Shown here: positions 36,387 through 45,268 of the stretch, one piece after another
Layout of the letters: every line of letters starts with the position of its first letter
Position numbering within the stretch: the first letter of the stretch is position 1
Assembly: GCA_036654375.1 (NCBI GenBank)
Contig: JAVVSD010000001.1
Location: 62,001-126,000 of the forward strand
DNA length: 64,000 nt
Source of the DNA: RZYX01 sp036654375
GTDB lineage: Bacteria > Bacillota > Clostridia > Oscillospirales > Acutalibacteraceae
Direction: 5' to 3'
Notes under the pieces: model-generated
Seen by the model: the letters and a program-made list of their open reading frames with translations, nothing else
What the model was told of the DNA's origin: nothing
Databases searched by the model: none
Made by a program: the position numbers and the translations under genes

Positions 36387-36417
36387 AAAAAGCGAGTTCA
36401 CAATGAACCCGCTTTTT
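36387..36417 (-). terminator. Terminator between lepA and hemW
   Basis: AAAAAGCG / CGCTTTTT stem extended by GTTCA/TGAAC with one mismatch; T-rich on both strands. Partial read-through into hemW is plausible. Confidence 0.7.
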
Positions 36418-36427
36418 GTATACTGTT

Positions 36428-38236
36428 TTATTCGTCAAGCTTAAGCACTGCCATAAACGCTTCCTGGGGAACTTCAACGCTTCCAAAGTGACGCATACGC
36501 TTTTTACCCTCTTTTTGCTTTTCAAGAAGCTTTTTCTTTCTTGTTATATCACCGCCGTAACACTTTGCAAGAACATCTTTACGCATTGCTTTAACGGTTT
36601 CACGAGCAATTACCTTGCCCCCAATTGCAACTTGGATGGGAATTTCAAACATTTGGCGTGGAATATTATCCTTTAATTTTTCACCTATTTTTCTTGCTCT
36701 TCCATAGGCTTTTTCTGAATGTATTATGAAGGAAAGTGCATCTACAACATCACCGTTTAGCATCACATCAAGCTTTACAAGATTTGAGCGAGTATAGCCT
36801 ATAAGCTCATAGTCAAATGAAGCGTAACCCCTTGTGCGAGATTTTAGAACATCAAAGAAGTCGTAGATTATTTCATTGAGTGGCAACTCATAGTGAATAT
36901 CAACCCTGTCGCCTGAAATATAAACCATATCCTTAAAGATACCTCTTCTATCTTGGCAAAGGTCCATAATTGCTCCAACATAATCCGGAGGCGCATAGAT
37001 ATGTGAATTTGTCATTGGCTCTTCTGAAAAGTCAATTCTTGCAGGGTCGGGATAGTTTGACGGGTTGTCAATTTCTTTTACTTCACCATCCGTCATGTGA
37101 ATTTTATACACAACACTTGGTATCGTGGTTACAAGGTCAAGATCGTATTCACGCTCAAGCCTTTCCTGAATAATTTCAAGGTGTAACAATCCCAAAAATC
37201 CGCAACGAAATCCAAAGCCAAGGGCTCCTGATGTTTCAGGCTCATATGAAAGTGCCGCATCATTTAGTTGCAATTTTTCAAGTGCCTCTTTAAGATTTTC
37301 ATAATCTGCTCCATCTGCTGGATAAACACCGCAGAACACCATCGGATTTACTTTTCTGTATCCTGGAAGTGCTTGTTGAGCAGGTGCGTCCGCCAGCGTT
37401 ATTGTGTCACCTACCCTTGCGTCGCTAACCGTTTTTATTGATGCTGAAATGTATCCAACTTCTCCTGCCGTTAGCTTATCAGCTATCTGCATACTTGTTG
37501 CACGCATATATCCAACCTCAACAACGGTAAACTCCGCTCCTGTTGCCATTAAGTGCATGGTGTCGCCTGCTTTTATCGTTCCGTCCATTATACGGACATA
37601 TACAATTACACCCTTGTAGCTGTCGTAAACAGAATCAAAGACCAATGCCCGAAGCGGTGCATTGTCATTGCCCATTGGAGCAGGAATGTCACTTACTATT
37701 CGTTCAAGAACTTGCTCTATATTCTGACCAGTTTTTGCAGAAACCCTCGGGGCATCGGCACAAGGAATTCCTATGATTTCCTCAACCTCTGCACTGACTC
37801 TTTCAGGGTCTGCAGCTGGAAGATCTATTTTGTTTATAACTGGTACAAGCTCAAGATCATGGTCAAGAGCAAGATAAGTGTTTGCCAAGGTTTGTGCCTC
37901 AATCCCTTGTGACGCATCAATTATCAGCACAGCCCCCTCACACGCAGCAAGAGAACGAGAAACTTCATAGTTAAAGTCAACATGGCCAGGGGTGTCTATT
38001 AAATTCAGGATATACTCTTTTCCGTCGCTTGCGATATAGTTCAGCTTAACCGCATGAGCTTTGATTGTTATTCCACGCTCGCGTTCCAAATCCATATTGT
38101 CAAGCAATTGTTCCGTCATATCCCTCTTTGCAACAGACTGTGTTAATTCAAGAAGCCTGTCCGCAAGAGTGGACTTGCCATGGTCAATATGTGCAATTAT
38201 GCTGAAATTTCTTATGTTTTCCTTTGGTATTGACAA
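36428..38236 (-). CDS. lepA: Elongation factor 4 (LepA)
   Basis: Ribosomal translocase-family GTPase, 602 residues, acting in translation initiation/back-translocation. FSIIAHIDHGKSTLADRL (G1), RGITIK (G2), DTPGHVDF (G3), NKID (G4), and the C-terminal LepA-specific domain ending QKEGKKRMRHFGSVEVPQEAF. Start is TTG at 38234-38236 after GAGGTGG. Promoter upstream. Confidence 0.96.
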   Translation of the reverse strand: MSIPKENIRNFSIIAHIDHGKSTLADRLLELTQSVAKRDMTEQLLDNMDLERERGITIKAHAVKLNYIASDGKEYILNLIDTPGHVDFNYEVSRSLAACEGAVLIIDASQGIEAQTLANTYLALDHDLELVPVINKIDLPAADPERVSAEVEEIIGIPCADAPRVSAKTGQNIEQVLERIVSDIPAPMGNDNAPLRALVFDSVYDSYKGVIVYVRIMDGTIKAGDTMHLMATGAEFTVVEVGYMRATSMQIADKLTAGEVGYISASIKTVSDARVGDTITLADAPAQQALPGYRKVNPMVFCGVYPADGADYENLKEALEKLQLNDAALSYEPETSGALGFGFRCGFLGLLHLEIIQERLEREYDLDLVTTIPSVVYKIHMTDGEVKEIDNPSNYPDPARIDFSEEPMTNSHIYAPPDYVGAIMDLCQDRRGIFKDMVYISGDRVDIHYELPLNEIIYDFFDVLKSRTRGYASFDYELIGYTRSNLVKLDVMLNGDVVDALSFIIHSEKAYGRARKIGEKLKDNIPRQMFEIPIQVAIGGKVIARETVKAMRKDVLAKCYGGDITRKKKLLEKQKEGKKRMRHFGSVEVPQEAFMAVLKLDE

Positions 38237-38282
38237 AAAACCACCTCAAAAGCGATTACTTTATAATAAGAGATTACGAGAT

Positions 38283-38311
38283 ATTTTAACACAAAAAATT
38301 ATCATATACAA
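38283..38311 (-). promoter_or_regulatory. Promoter of lepA-hemW
   Basis: Minus strand TTGTAT (38306-38311), 17 bases, TAAAAT (38283-38288). Confidence 0.6.
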
Positions 38312-38324
38312 GGAATTTATATTC

Positions 38325-38353
38325 TTTCATTATTCAAGTATATATGTTATAAT
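38325..38353 (+). promoter_or_regulatory. Candidate promoter of the orphan lipoprotein gene
   Basis: A perfect TATAAT (38348-38353) with a poor -35 TTTCAT 17 bases upstream. Confidence 0.45.
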
Positions 38354-38386
38354 ATTTGGGTGATTTTGTTAATTGGAGGAAGTTAA

Positions 38387-39022
38387 ATGAAAAAAATATT
38401 GTCCCTTGCTCTTGTTGTTTTTACTTTTGTTTGTGTGCTTTCTGGATGTGGCTCTGACATCTATTATGACGGTAAATATGATTCTGAAAATTTTGCTCTT
38501 AACACCGATATTGATGGTGTGCGTTTTCTCATTCCGGTGGACTATAACAATATGAAGCAGACACAAGAAGAAATTAATAAGAAGCTTCAAAGCATAAAAA
38601 ACGAAAATGATAAAATAAAATTTATTAACAGCCGCGTTACATATAAGACGAACGGAACAGATTATCAGCTTGTTAAGCCAAACGAGTTTTTCCTCTATGT
38701 TCTTAACCTTAAAGGATTAAAGGGTGTCGAAAGCTTTGATGATGTTGCCGACTTGCCAAAAACTTTTGGCATTAAAAAGTTCATTAGCCTTGAAGCAGGT
38801 AATGTTGAAAAGCACTCTTCTGTAACCAAAAATGGTTGCACCAGATCTATTTTTAACGCAAATATAAAAGACCTTGAAACGCGGTCTGAATATTATGGTT
38901 ATGTTTCTATTATTGAAGACTCATCAAAAGGAACGGTTTATGCTATAATCGCTGGATTTGGTGATAAAGAACATTACAACACCACTAAAGCCATTGCAGA
39001 AAACTTTTATTTAGCTGAATAA
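38387..39022 (+). CDS. Small lipoprotein of unknown function
   Basis: A 211-residue secreted lipoprotein, signal ending LSGC with lipidated Cys21. The mature protein is soluble, acidic/neutral, with FLIPVDYNNMKQTQEEINKKLQ helical region and a compact C-terminal half containing SLEAGNVEKHSSVTKNGC. I do not recognise a family. GGAGGAAG lies before the ATG. It stands alone, between divergent lepA and convergent pyrB genes, with its own promoter and terminator. Confidence 0.8.
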   Translation: MKKILSLALVVFTFVCVLSGCGSDIYYDGKYDSENFALNTDIDGVRFLIPVDYNNMKQTQEEINKKLQSIKNENDKIKFINSRVTYKTNGTDYQLVKPNEFFLYVLNLKGLKGVESFDDVADLPKTFGIKKFISLEAGNVEKHSSVTKNGCTRSIFNANIKDLETRSEYYGYVSIIEDSSKGTVYAIIAGFGDKEHYNTTKAIAENFYLAE

Positions 39023-39039
39023 TTAATAGTTAACATTAC

Positions 39040-39067
39040 AAAAGCGGAGTGCCTTGCACCCCGCTTT
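39040..39067. terminator. Terminator between the lipoprotein and flavoprotein genes
   Basis: AAAGCGG and GTGC pair with GCAC and CCGCTTT, one A-C mismatch, three-base loop; T run on the plus strand. Confidence 0.75.
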
Positions 39068-39084
39068 AAATTTTTTACATCCTG

Positions 39085-39672
39085 TCAAAATAATGCCTTT
39101 GCAAGCAAGCCTGCTTTTTGCATTTCTTGTGGCTGAATGCCTTGAACATCCATATTCTTTACTACAACTTTTCCAAACATCTCAATATTAAGAACTGTAA
39201 ATGCTCTTTTTGCCTGATGCTCAATAACCTCAAGTCCAAAATCATCGTCACTTCCACAAGTTGAAAGTATGACGGCAAGACGCTTCTTTTGTATTGGCGG
39301 CTTTTCGTTTCTCACAAATTGAGCGTTAAAGTATCTTTGAAATCTGTCAAAGATTGCTTTAAGTGGCGACGGAAATGAAAAATTATATACAGGCGTTGCA
39401 AGAACAATTAAATCTGCCTGTTCAAAATCACTATAAAACTCGTTTAAATCGTCAAATTGGCAGGCACCGTTTTGCTTGCAAAAGCCACAGTCTGTACATG
39501 GCATTGCACCTATCTCATAAGCTGAAAAGGTTTTAATCTGAACTGTGGCTGGAAGATTGGAAACAAAAGCATCTAAAAGCTTTTTTGTGTTTCCATTTTT
39601 TTTTGGAGAAGAGTATATCACGAGAACTTTTGCATCATTTTTCAAGCTCGTGTTCGCAATATGAACAGACAA
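39085..39672 (-). CDS. Flavodoxin-fold flavoprotein, NADPH-dependent FMN reductase family
   Basis: About 195 residues with a flavodoxin fold: phosphate-binding IYSSPKKNGNTKKLL, and the iron-sulfur-flavoprotein-like cluster CTDCGFCKQNGAC, then ATPVYNFSFPSPLKAIFDR. It probably carries FMN and acts as a quinone or electron-transfer reductase; whether the Cys motif holds a cluster is open. Start is uncertain: GAGGAGG leaves the ATG at 39681 with no spacing, so TTG at 39672 (9 bases away) is preferred. It overlaps the pyrB 3' end by 38 bases. Confidence 0.85.
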   Translation of the reverse strand: MSVHIANTSLKNDAKVLVIYSSPKKNGNTKKLLDAFVSNLPATVQIKTFSAYEIGAMPCTDCGFCKQNGACQFDDLNEFYSDFEQADLIVLATPVYNFSFPSPLKAIFDRFQRYFNAQFVRNEKPPIQKKRLAVILSTCGSDDDFGLEVIEHQAKRAFTVLNIEMFGKVVVKNMDVQGIQPQEMQKAGLLAKALF

Positions 39673-40708
39673 GTTGTCCATCCTCCTCTGTTGTGAAAAG
39701 ATTGGGCAAATAGCTTTCAGTTGATGTTATGCAACGAGGGTTTCTACACTTTTCACTGTGTGTACTCTCCAATTTTTCTGGGATTTGCTTTTTCCCACTT
39801 TCAAGCATTTTAACTATGAATGCCATTCTTGCATACATTCCATATTCCGCCTGCTCAAAGTATTTTGCACGAGGGTCATCGTCAACATCAACAGTTATCT
39901 CGTCAACTCTTGGTAGTGGATGAAGAATTTTAAGGCTCTTCTTTGCTTTTATAAGCTTTTGCGTATCCAAAATATAGACGCCTTTTTGAGAGTCATATGC
40001 CTCCTGCGATGCAAAGCGTTCACGCTGAATTCTTGTCATATATAATACATCAAGCTCAGAAATGCTGTCCTCAAGACTTGTAGAAAAAGAGTATTCACAC
40101 CCGCTTTTTTCAAGAACATCTAAAATATATTGTGGCGCCTGAAGCTGTGGAGTGGAAATTAATATAAACTTATTGTTATCGTATTTTGAGAGGGTTTTTA
40201 TCAATGAGTGAACGGTTCGTCCATTCTTAATATCTCCACAAAGACCTACCGTAAGATTGTCAAGCCTGCCCTTTTCATACCATAGAGTTACAATATCCGT
40301 TAGCGTTTGTGTTGGGTGAAGATGCCCGCCGTCACCCGCATTTATTACAGGAACCTTTGAGAACATTGATGCGGCAAACGCACTGCCTTCAAATGGGTTT
40401 CTGATTACTATCACATCTGTGTAATTGCTCATAACACGGATTGTATCCTTTAAGCTTTCGCCTTTTGCTACAGATGAATTAACAGGATTATCAAACCCGA
40501 TTGCCTTTCCTCCAAGCCTCATCATCGCTGTCTGAAACGACATTTGTGTTCTTGTTGAAGGCTCATAAAATAAAGTTGCCATTATTCTGCCATGGCAAAT
40601 TTCCATGTAGTCTGACGGGTTTTGCTTAATCAAGCCTGCAAGACCGATAATTTCCTCCAGTTCTTCCTTCGTAAGGTCTTTAAGGTCTATTAAATCGTGA
40701 ACATTCAT
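39635..40708 (-). CDS. pyrB: Aspartate carbamoyltransferase with PyrI-type zinc domain fused
   Basis: Catalyses carbamoyl phosphate + aspartate to carbamoylaspartate, the second step of pyrimidine synthesis. The catalytic chain is complete: carbamoyl-phosphate loop EPSTRTQ (49-55), HPTQT (131-135) and the aspartate domain to about residue 310. The last 40 residues carry C321-x4-C326-x21-C348-x2-C351 in NPRCIT...CSYCE, matching the zinc domain of the regulatory chain PyrI, but PyrI's allosteric domain is missing. GGGGGAG precedes the ATG. Overlaps the flavoprotein gene. Confidence 0.94.
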   Translation of the reverse strand: MNVHDLIDLKDLTKEELEEIIGLAGLIKQNPSDYMEICHGRIMATLFYEPSTRTQMSFQTAMMRLGGKAIGFDNPVNSSVAKGESLKDTIRVMSNYTDVIVIRNPFEGSAFAASMFSKVPVINAGDGGHLHPTQTLTDIVTLWYEKGRLDNLTVGLCGDIKNGRTVHSLIKTLSKYDNNKFILISTPQLQAPQYILDVLEKSGCEYSFSTSLEDSISELDVLYMTRIQRERFASQEAYDSQKGVYILDTQKLIKAKKSLKILHPLPRVDEITVDVDDDPRAKYFEQAEYGMYARMAFIVKMLESGKKQIPEKLESTHSEKCRNPRCITSTESYLPNLFTTEEDGQLVCSYCEHELEK

Positions 40709-40741
40709 CTTTCTCCCCCTAACGCAAGATTTATCCCTAAT

Positions 40742-40770
40742 ATTCTATCAGTATCGACACTAAATTACAA
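40742..40770 (-). promoter_or_regulatory. Promoter of pyrB
   Basis: Minus strand TTGTAA (40765-40770), 17 bases, TAGAAT (40742-40747). No PyrR-type attenuator is recognised in the short leader. Confidence 0.55.
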
Positions 40771-40813
40771 TAAAAAATAATTTGTTTTTTATTTAGCTCT
40801 TGTTATTTTCTCC

Positions 40814-40842
40814 TTGAATTGCTTTTATTTCTCTGCTATACT
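40814..40842 (+). promoter_or_regulatory. Promoter of metA
   Basis: TTGAAT (40814-40819), 17 bases, TATACT (40837-40842), 40 bases before the ATG. The leader is too short for a SAM riboswitch. Confidence 0.65.
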
Positions 40843-40881
40843 GTAACTTAAATATTTTATATTACAGGAGGTGAGTAAACT

Positions 40882-41796
40882 ATGCCAATTAAAATCGACA
40901 ACCAATTACCCGCACGACACAGCCTTGAACTTGAGAGCATATTTGTTATGTCTGAGTCGCGTGCTAAATGTCAGGATATCCGACCACTTAAAATAGTTAT
41001 ACTCAACCTTATGCCCACTAAAATTGAAACTGAAACTCAGCTTTTACGGCTTCTTAGTAACTCACCTATACAAATTGAGGTTGAGCTTTTACAAACAGTT
41101 ACACATGAGTCAAAAAACACTTCTGTTGAGCATATCTTAAAGTTTTATAAAACTCTTGACGACATTAAAGATTATAAGTTTGACGGAATGGTTGTTACCG
41201 GTGCGCCTGTTGAACTTTTAGAGTTCGAAGAAGTTGACTATTGGCATGAGCTTTGTGAGATTTTTGAGTGGGCAAACAAAAATGTCTATTCAACAATGCA
41301 CATTTGCTGGGGTGCACAGGCAGGGCTTTATTATCATTATGGAATCCAAAAGCACACTCTTGATCAAAAGATGTTTGGTGTTTTTCCTCATAAAAGCCTT
41401 GATATTTATCACCCGCTTTTGCGGGGGCTTGATGATGTCTTTTTCATTCCTCATTCAAGGCATACCGCTATCAACAAAGAAGATGTGGAAAAGGTGCATG
41501 AGTTGCAGATTTTGTCAACTTCTGACATTTCTGGAGTTCACATTATTGCAGATAGAGCCTGTCGCAATTTTTATATCAGCGGTCACTCCGAATATGACAG
41601 AACAACCCTTGCAAACGAGTATTTCAGGGATATTAACAAGGGGCTTAAAATTGATGTCCCGTATAATTATTTCCCTGGAAATGACCCTCAACGAACTCCA
41701 CCGATGATTTGGCGTTCAACTGCAAACATTATATTTTCAAATTGGCTTAACTATTTCGTTTATCAGCGTACACCTTATGACCTTGAAAAACTCTGA
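40882..41796 (+). CDS. metA: Homoserine O-acetyltransferase (MetA family)
   Basis: 304 residues. Activates homoserine for methionine synthesis. Glu111 in TGAPVE is the residue tied to acetyl-CoA rather than succinyl-CoA use in characterised MetA proteins; Cys142 (HICWG), His235 and Glu237 (ISGHSEY) form the catalytic set at the same numbers as in those enzymes. So the product should be O-acetylhomoserine, fitting the MetY at 27.0-28.3 kb. AGGAGGTGAG precedes the ATG. Single-gene unit ending at a strong terminator. Confidence 0.95.
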   Translation: MPIKIDNQLPARHSLELESIFVMSESRAKCQDIRPLKIVILNLMPTKIETETQLLRLLSNSPIQIEVELLQTVTHESKNTSVEHILKFYKTLDDIKDYKFDGMVVTGAPVELLEFEEVDYWHELCEIFEWANKNVYSTMHICWGAQAGLYYHYGIQKHTLDQKMFGVFPHKSLDIYHPLLRGLDDVFFIPHSRHTAINKEDVEKVHELQILSTSDISGVHIIADRACRNFYISGHSEYDRTTLANEYFRDINKGLKIDVPYNYFPGNDPQRTPPMIWRSTANIIFSNWLNYFVYQRTPYDLEKL

Positions 41797-41820
41797 TAAT
41801 ACACGAATTTACAAAATTCT

Positions 41821-41850
41821 ACCCACTATTGACTGATTTCAATAGTGGGT
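41821..41850. terminator. Terminator between metA and DUF5696 genes
   Basis: Perfect 12-base stem ACCCACTATTGA / TCAATAGTGGGT, followed by GTTTTATTTT on the plus strand. Confidence 0.85.
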
Positions 41851-41865
41851 GTTTTATTTTGTGAT

Positions 41866-44028
41866 TTAGCTAACTCTTAAGTAACTGTTAGCCTTGATTA
41901 CTAAGTTATTGTATGTTATATCATTTGGCGAATAGTTTACATAGATGTAAGAGTCATTGTCATAAACTGTACAGCTAAGATTTTCTGCCGCAATGTAGTG
42001 GTTTGTCATTCTTGCATCTCTCAAATCAGCAAACAAATCATTAAAGACTTTATATCCTTCTGACGCCTTTGATGCCCATTGTTCATAACACAAATTTGAC
42101 GCATCGCTCTTTTTATCTCTTGCTGGCAAATCCTCAAATGCCATTTCAAAAGCTAAGACATTTCCGTATTCTATGCTCTTTAAAAATGATTTTGTATAAT
42201 TCTGAGCAAGGTTTACCGGTTCACCAGAATACTCTATCATTCCATGCAAAATCATTTGAATAAATGGAATGCACTCATAGCTTTGAGATTGCTTGTAGGT
42301 CGTATCCATTGGTATATCAACAACATAATCAATATTTTTAAGCATAAAGAAGTTGCCGGTTTTAGCCATTGTCTGTGTGTTTGTGGAAAGTGAAACGATT
42401 TGCTCCTGTATCACTGATTTTATTTTTTCTCTTGAAACATAGTCACCGCTAAAATCAGAGTAAAGTATCGAGCCTGCATCATTAATACAAAAGCCTGAAC
42501 ACGAAAGTCCCCTTGTATTTGTTAAAAATTGAACTACATTCTTTTCAAGTTTATCTGGTTTTATTAGATTCCTCTCATAGGTTTCTGGCCCCAGATACTT
42601 TTTAATGTCATTTTGAAGTTCTACTTTAACCTTTTTATTCCTTATATCTTCTGCCCTTGAACCCGAATCCATAGTGAGCATATTGATGTCCAAGAACATA
42701 CCAAAGCCTTGCGTTGTCATATAGTCATACAGTGAATTAATCTCTTTTTTTGAACCAAGCCCACCAAGAAGGCTTGCACTTTTAAGGTTTGACTGGCCTG
42801 TTCCTCCAGAAAATGCTCCACTATACCTTAGGTTAAGATTGTTGATTCCCTTTGCTTTTAAAAGCTCCACAATATCCTGCGCCTGCTCAAAATTGGTTAG
42901 CTTATTCCTTTTGATTGAGCCATATTTAGCCTCACCAACAAATGAAATATTAATTGGATATGAGCCTGTTTCCTCAACTGTTTTTGTTGAAAGAACTGCA
43001 TCTCTTATTAGCTGTTCTCTGCAAACTGACGCAATTCCTGAATAAGTTGCATTTGAACCTGCAAGAAATCTATAACAAACTGAAAGATTGCCATTGTAGC
43101 TCTTGTCGGAAACAGTTTTTTCTGTTTTATCACCATCTATGATTTCGCTTGTAGGTGTTATTGAAAATTTTGTTCCAATAGTATTGTATTTGCCTTGTGC
43201 CGCCTTTGTTGCAACTACAGATGAAATTGAATCACCGCTTCTGATAACTGCACCAAACGCCGCTGTTCCTGACTTTACTCCAAATGCAGGGACAACTCCA
43301 GAATGTTTTACCGAATTTGCTGAAGCATAATCCTCGCCATATATTTTCACATTATAAGATTGTGACTTTGTGGATACCGCTGTATTGATTTTTGCTCCGC
43401 ATCCATCTGGCAAGAGCATGAAATCTCCATCCTGTACTGCCTTTGTTGCTCCAAAATATTTGAGCAACTCCAATTTTTCTACCTTATCTACTTTGTTTGA
43501 ATCCAGTTTATCGCAGTTTATGTCTACAAAAAAGCTTCCATCTTTTAATGTGTATTTTACCATTACTGGTATTGAAATTTTGGGGTTATTTTTCTTTTCA
43601 CAAAGAGTATAACTAACATGAACTCCATCTTTTTTCTTTTCATACTTTGCCTTACCAAATGCAAGACTATTATCCTGTGAATTAAGCTTATATACAGAGC
43701 CATCATGAGAAATATCAAGTGTAATCACTGCAGCATCATCAACGCCTTCTGTTGGTATTGAATACCACATATTACCTTTTGATGTTTCTTTAATTACAAC
43801 TGAATAAGAGTTTTTATCAAAATACATTTCAACAAGGCCTGAGCTACATATAGGCTCAAGGCTCTTTTCACTGCTTTGATGATAATTTAAACCTTCGTTT
43901 TTGGGTTCGATAACTCTTTGGTCCCCATTTTTAAACTTGTATGTTTCACCAGATGAACCGCACGCAGTTAATGACAGCAAGATTATAACTGACAACAAGC
44001 CGTATGCAATTCTTTTATAAAAAGCCAT
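41866..44028 (-). CDS. DUF5696-type lipoprotein
   Basis: A 720-residue surface lipoprotein, signal ending LTAC with Cys23. The first 330 residues look beta-rich (YSVVIKETSKGNMWYSIP), then a region resembling a TIM-barrel begins near SYPINISFVGEAKYG, with the DINMLTMD strand, and a C-terminal DSYIYVNYSPN module. This layout matches the DUF5696 family of Firmicutes, sometimes near sugar-uptake genes; enzymatic activity is not established. GGAGAG precedes the ATG. Alone, convergent with metA. Confidence 0.75.
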   Translation of the reverse strand: MAFYKRIAYGLLSVIILLSLTACGSSGETYKFKNGDQRVIEPKNEGLNYHQSSEKSLEPICSSGLVEMYFDKNSYSVVIKETSKGNMWYSIPTEGVDDAAVITLDISHDGSVYKLNSQDNSLAFGKAKYEKKKDGVHVSYTLCEKKNNPKISIPVMVKYTLKDGSFFVDINCDKLDSNKVDKVEKLELLKYFGATKAVQDGDFMLLPDGCGAKINTAVSTKSQSYNVKIYGEDYASANSVKHSGVVPAFGVKSGTAAFGAVIRSGDSISSVVATKAAQGKYNTIGTKFSITPTSEIIDGDKTEKTVSDKSYNGNLSVCYRFLAGSNATYSGIASVCREQLIRDAVLSTKTVEETGSYPINISFVGEAKYGSIKRNKLTNFEQAQDIVELLKAKGINNLNLRYSGAFSGGTGQSNLKSASLLGGLGSKKEINSLYDYMTTQGFGMFLDINMLTMDSGSRAEDIRNKKVKVELQNDIKKYLGPETYERNLIKPDKLEKNVVQFLTNTRGLSCSGFCINDAGSILYSDFSGDYVSREKIKSVIQEQIVSLSTNTQTMAKTGNFFMLKNIDYVVDIPMDTTYKQSQSYECIPFIQMILHGMIEYSGEPVNLAQNYTKSFLKSIEYGNVLAFEMAFEDLPARDKKSDASNLCYEQWASKASEGYKVFNDLFADLRDARMTNHYIAAENLSCTVYDNDSYIYVNYSPNDITYNNLVIKANSYLRVS

Positions 44029-44161
44029 AAATACTCTCCAATCAAGGTAGATATTAAGATTATATTCCCCGAAATTTTATGTCATTTATGATAACATATT
44101 TTATGGCGTTTTTCAATGTTTTCAGAGTTTTGTTCACACCAGACTTTAAGTAACTCTCCAG

Positions 44162-44830
44162 CTACAAAAGTCTTGACCGCAATTCTTTAAGTATTATTCG
44201 TTCCTTTCTTGACACTTGAACCTGCGACATATTAAGCATCTCTGCTGTTATTGACTGCGTCAAGCCTTTGAAATAACGCAATTCAATTAGCTTTTTATCC
44301 TCTTCTCTAAGGTGCTGAATTGCCTGTGACAAGGCTATCTTTTCCGAAACCTCATCTTCCACCGAAAGAGTCGGAATTTCAATCTGTTTTGAATTGTCGT
44401 CATCATCATGCTGTGTTAGTGACACTGTTGGCATTGCCGCTATCAAAAGCTCGGCAGTTTCTGCAATGTCTATGCCCAGACGCTGTGCAAGCTCACCAAC
44501 TGTTGGTTCTCTGTCCAGTTGTGTTGCCATTTTTTCCTTTTCACGCATTGCATTTCTTGCCTTTTCCTTTAATGCTCTGCCAATCTTTACGCTTCCGGAA
44601 TCCCTAAATATTCGCTTTATTTCTCCAAGAATAACAGGAACGGCATATGTTGAAAAGGCAAATCCAAGCTCTGGTTTAAATCCGTCTGCTGCCTTTATAA
44701 GCCCAACGCAACCAGCTTGAAACAAATCATCATACTCTGTTCCCTTGCCCCTAAATTTGTTTGCACAGGCATGAACTAAACCGGTATTTTCACTTATTAA
44801 AGAGTCTCGTTCGGTCTTTTCTTTAATCAT
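44162..44830 (-). CDS. sigF: Sporulation sigma factor SigF
   Basis: First forespore-specific sigma factor, 222 residues. Region 2 is visible in YDDLFQAGCVGLIKAADGF and FSTYAVPVILGEIKR; region 3 in PTVGELAQRLG; region 4 in LTQSITAEMLNMSQVQVSRKE. The position behind spoIIAB makes it SigF and not SigG. I chose the ATG at 44828-44830 with GGAAGG upstream; it overlaps the spoIIAB stop by 8 bases, a usual coupling in this operon. Confidence 0.96.
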   Translation of the reverse strand: MIKEKTERDSLISENTGLVHACANKFRGKGTEYDDLFQAGCVGLIKAADGFKPELGFAFSTYAVPVILGEIKRIFRDSGSVKIGRALKEKARNAMREKEKMATQLDREPTVGELAQRLGIDIAETAELLIAAMPTVSLTQHDDDDNSKQIEIPTLSVEDEVSEKIALSQAIQHLREEDKKLIELRYFKGLTQSITAEMLNMSQVQVSRKERIILKELRSRLL

Positions 44831-45266
44831 CCTTGCACCTTCCACAAATTTGCTTTGTCAAGGTAACTGTTGTACCTTTTCCAATATTTGAACGCACCAT
44901 AATTTTATCCATAAAGCTTTCCATAACAGCAAAACCAAGCCCAGACCTTTCGCCACCTTTTGTTGTATATAAAGGCTCTCTCGCCTGTTTTATGTCCTCT
45001 ATTCCGCAGCCTTTGTCTTTTATTTTTATTCTTATTTTGCCGTCGCTAAAGATGCTTGCTGTTATGTATATCTTTCCCACATGATTTTCATAGGCGTGTA
45101 CTATGCAGTTTGTCACCGCCTCACTTACTGCTGTTTTTATGTCGTTTAACTCCTCGACCATTGGGTCAAGCTGTGACACAAACGCCGCAACCGCCACTCT
45201 TGAATAGCCCTCGTTTATTGAACGGCTTTCTATAACCATTTTCATTTCATTAATTGCTGCACTCAT
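44823..45266 (-). CDS. spoIIAB: Anti-sigma F factor / serine kinase SpoIIAB
   Basis: Holds SigF inactive and phosphorylates SpoIIAA. 147-residue GHKL kinase: N-box EAVTNCIVHAYEN, G1 IKDKGCGIEDI, G2 GGERSGLGFAVM. Length equals the family standard. It starts 2 bases after the spoIIAA stop and overlaps sigF. Confidence 0.96.
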   Translation of the reverse strand: MSAAINEMKMVIESRSINEGYSRVAVAAFVSQLDPMVEELNDIKTAVSEAVTNCIVHAYENHVGKIYITASIFSDGKIRIKIKDKGCGIEDIKQAREPLYTTKGGERSGLGFAVMESFMDKIMVRSNIGKGTTVTLTKQICGRCKDD

Positions 45267-45268
45267 TT

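Noticed and set aside
40843..40881. SAM riboswitch before metA or metY
   Set aside because: The metA leader is about 30 bases and metY follows the ApgM gene by 17 bases; there is no room for the aptamer.
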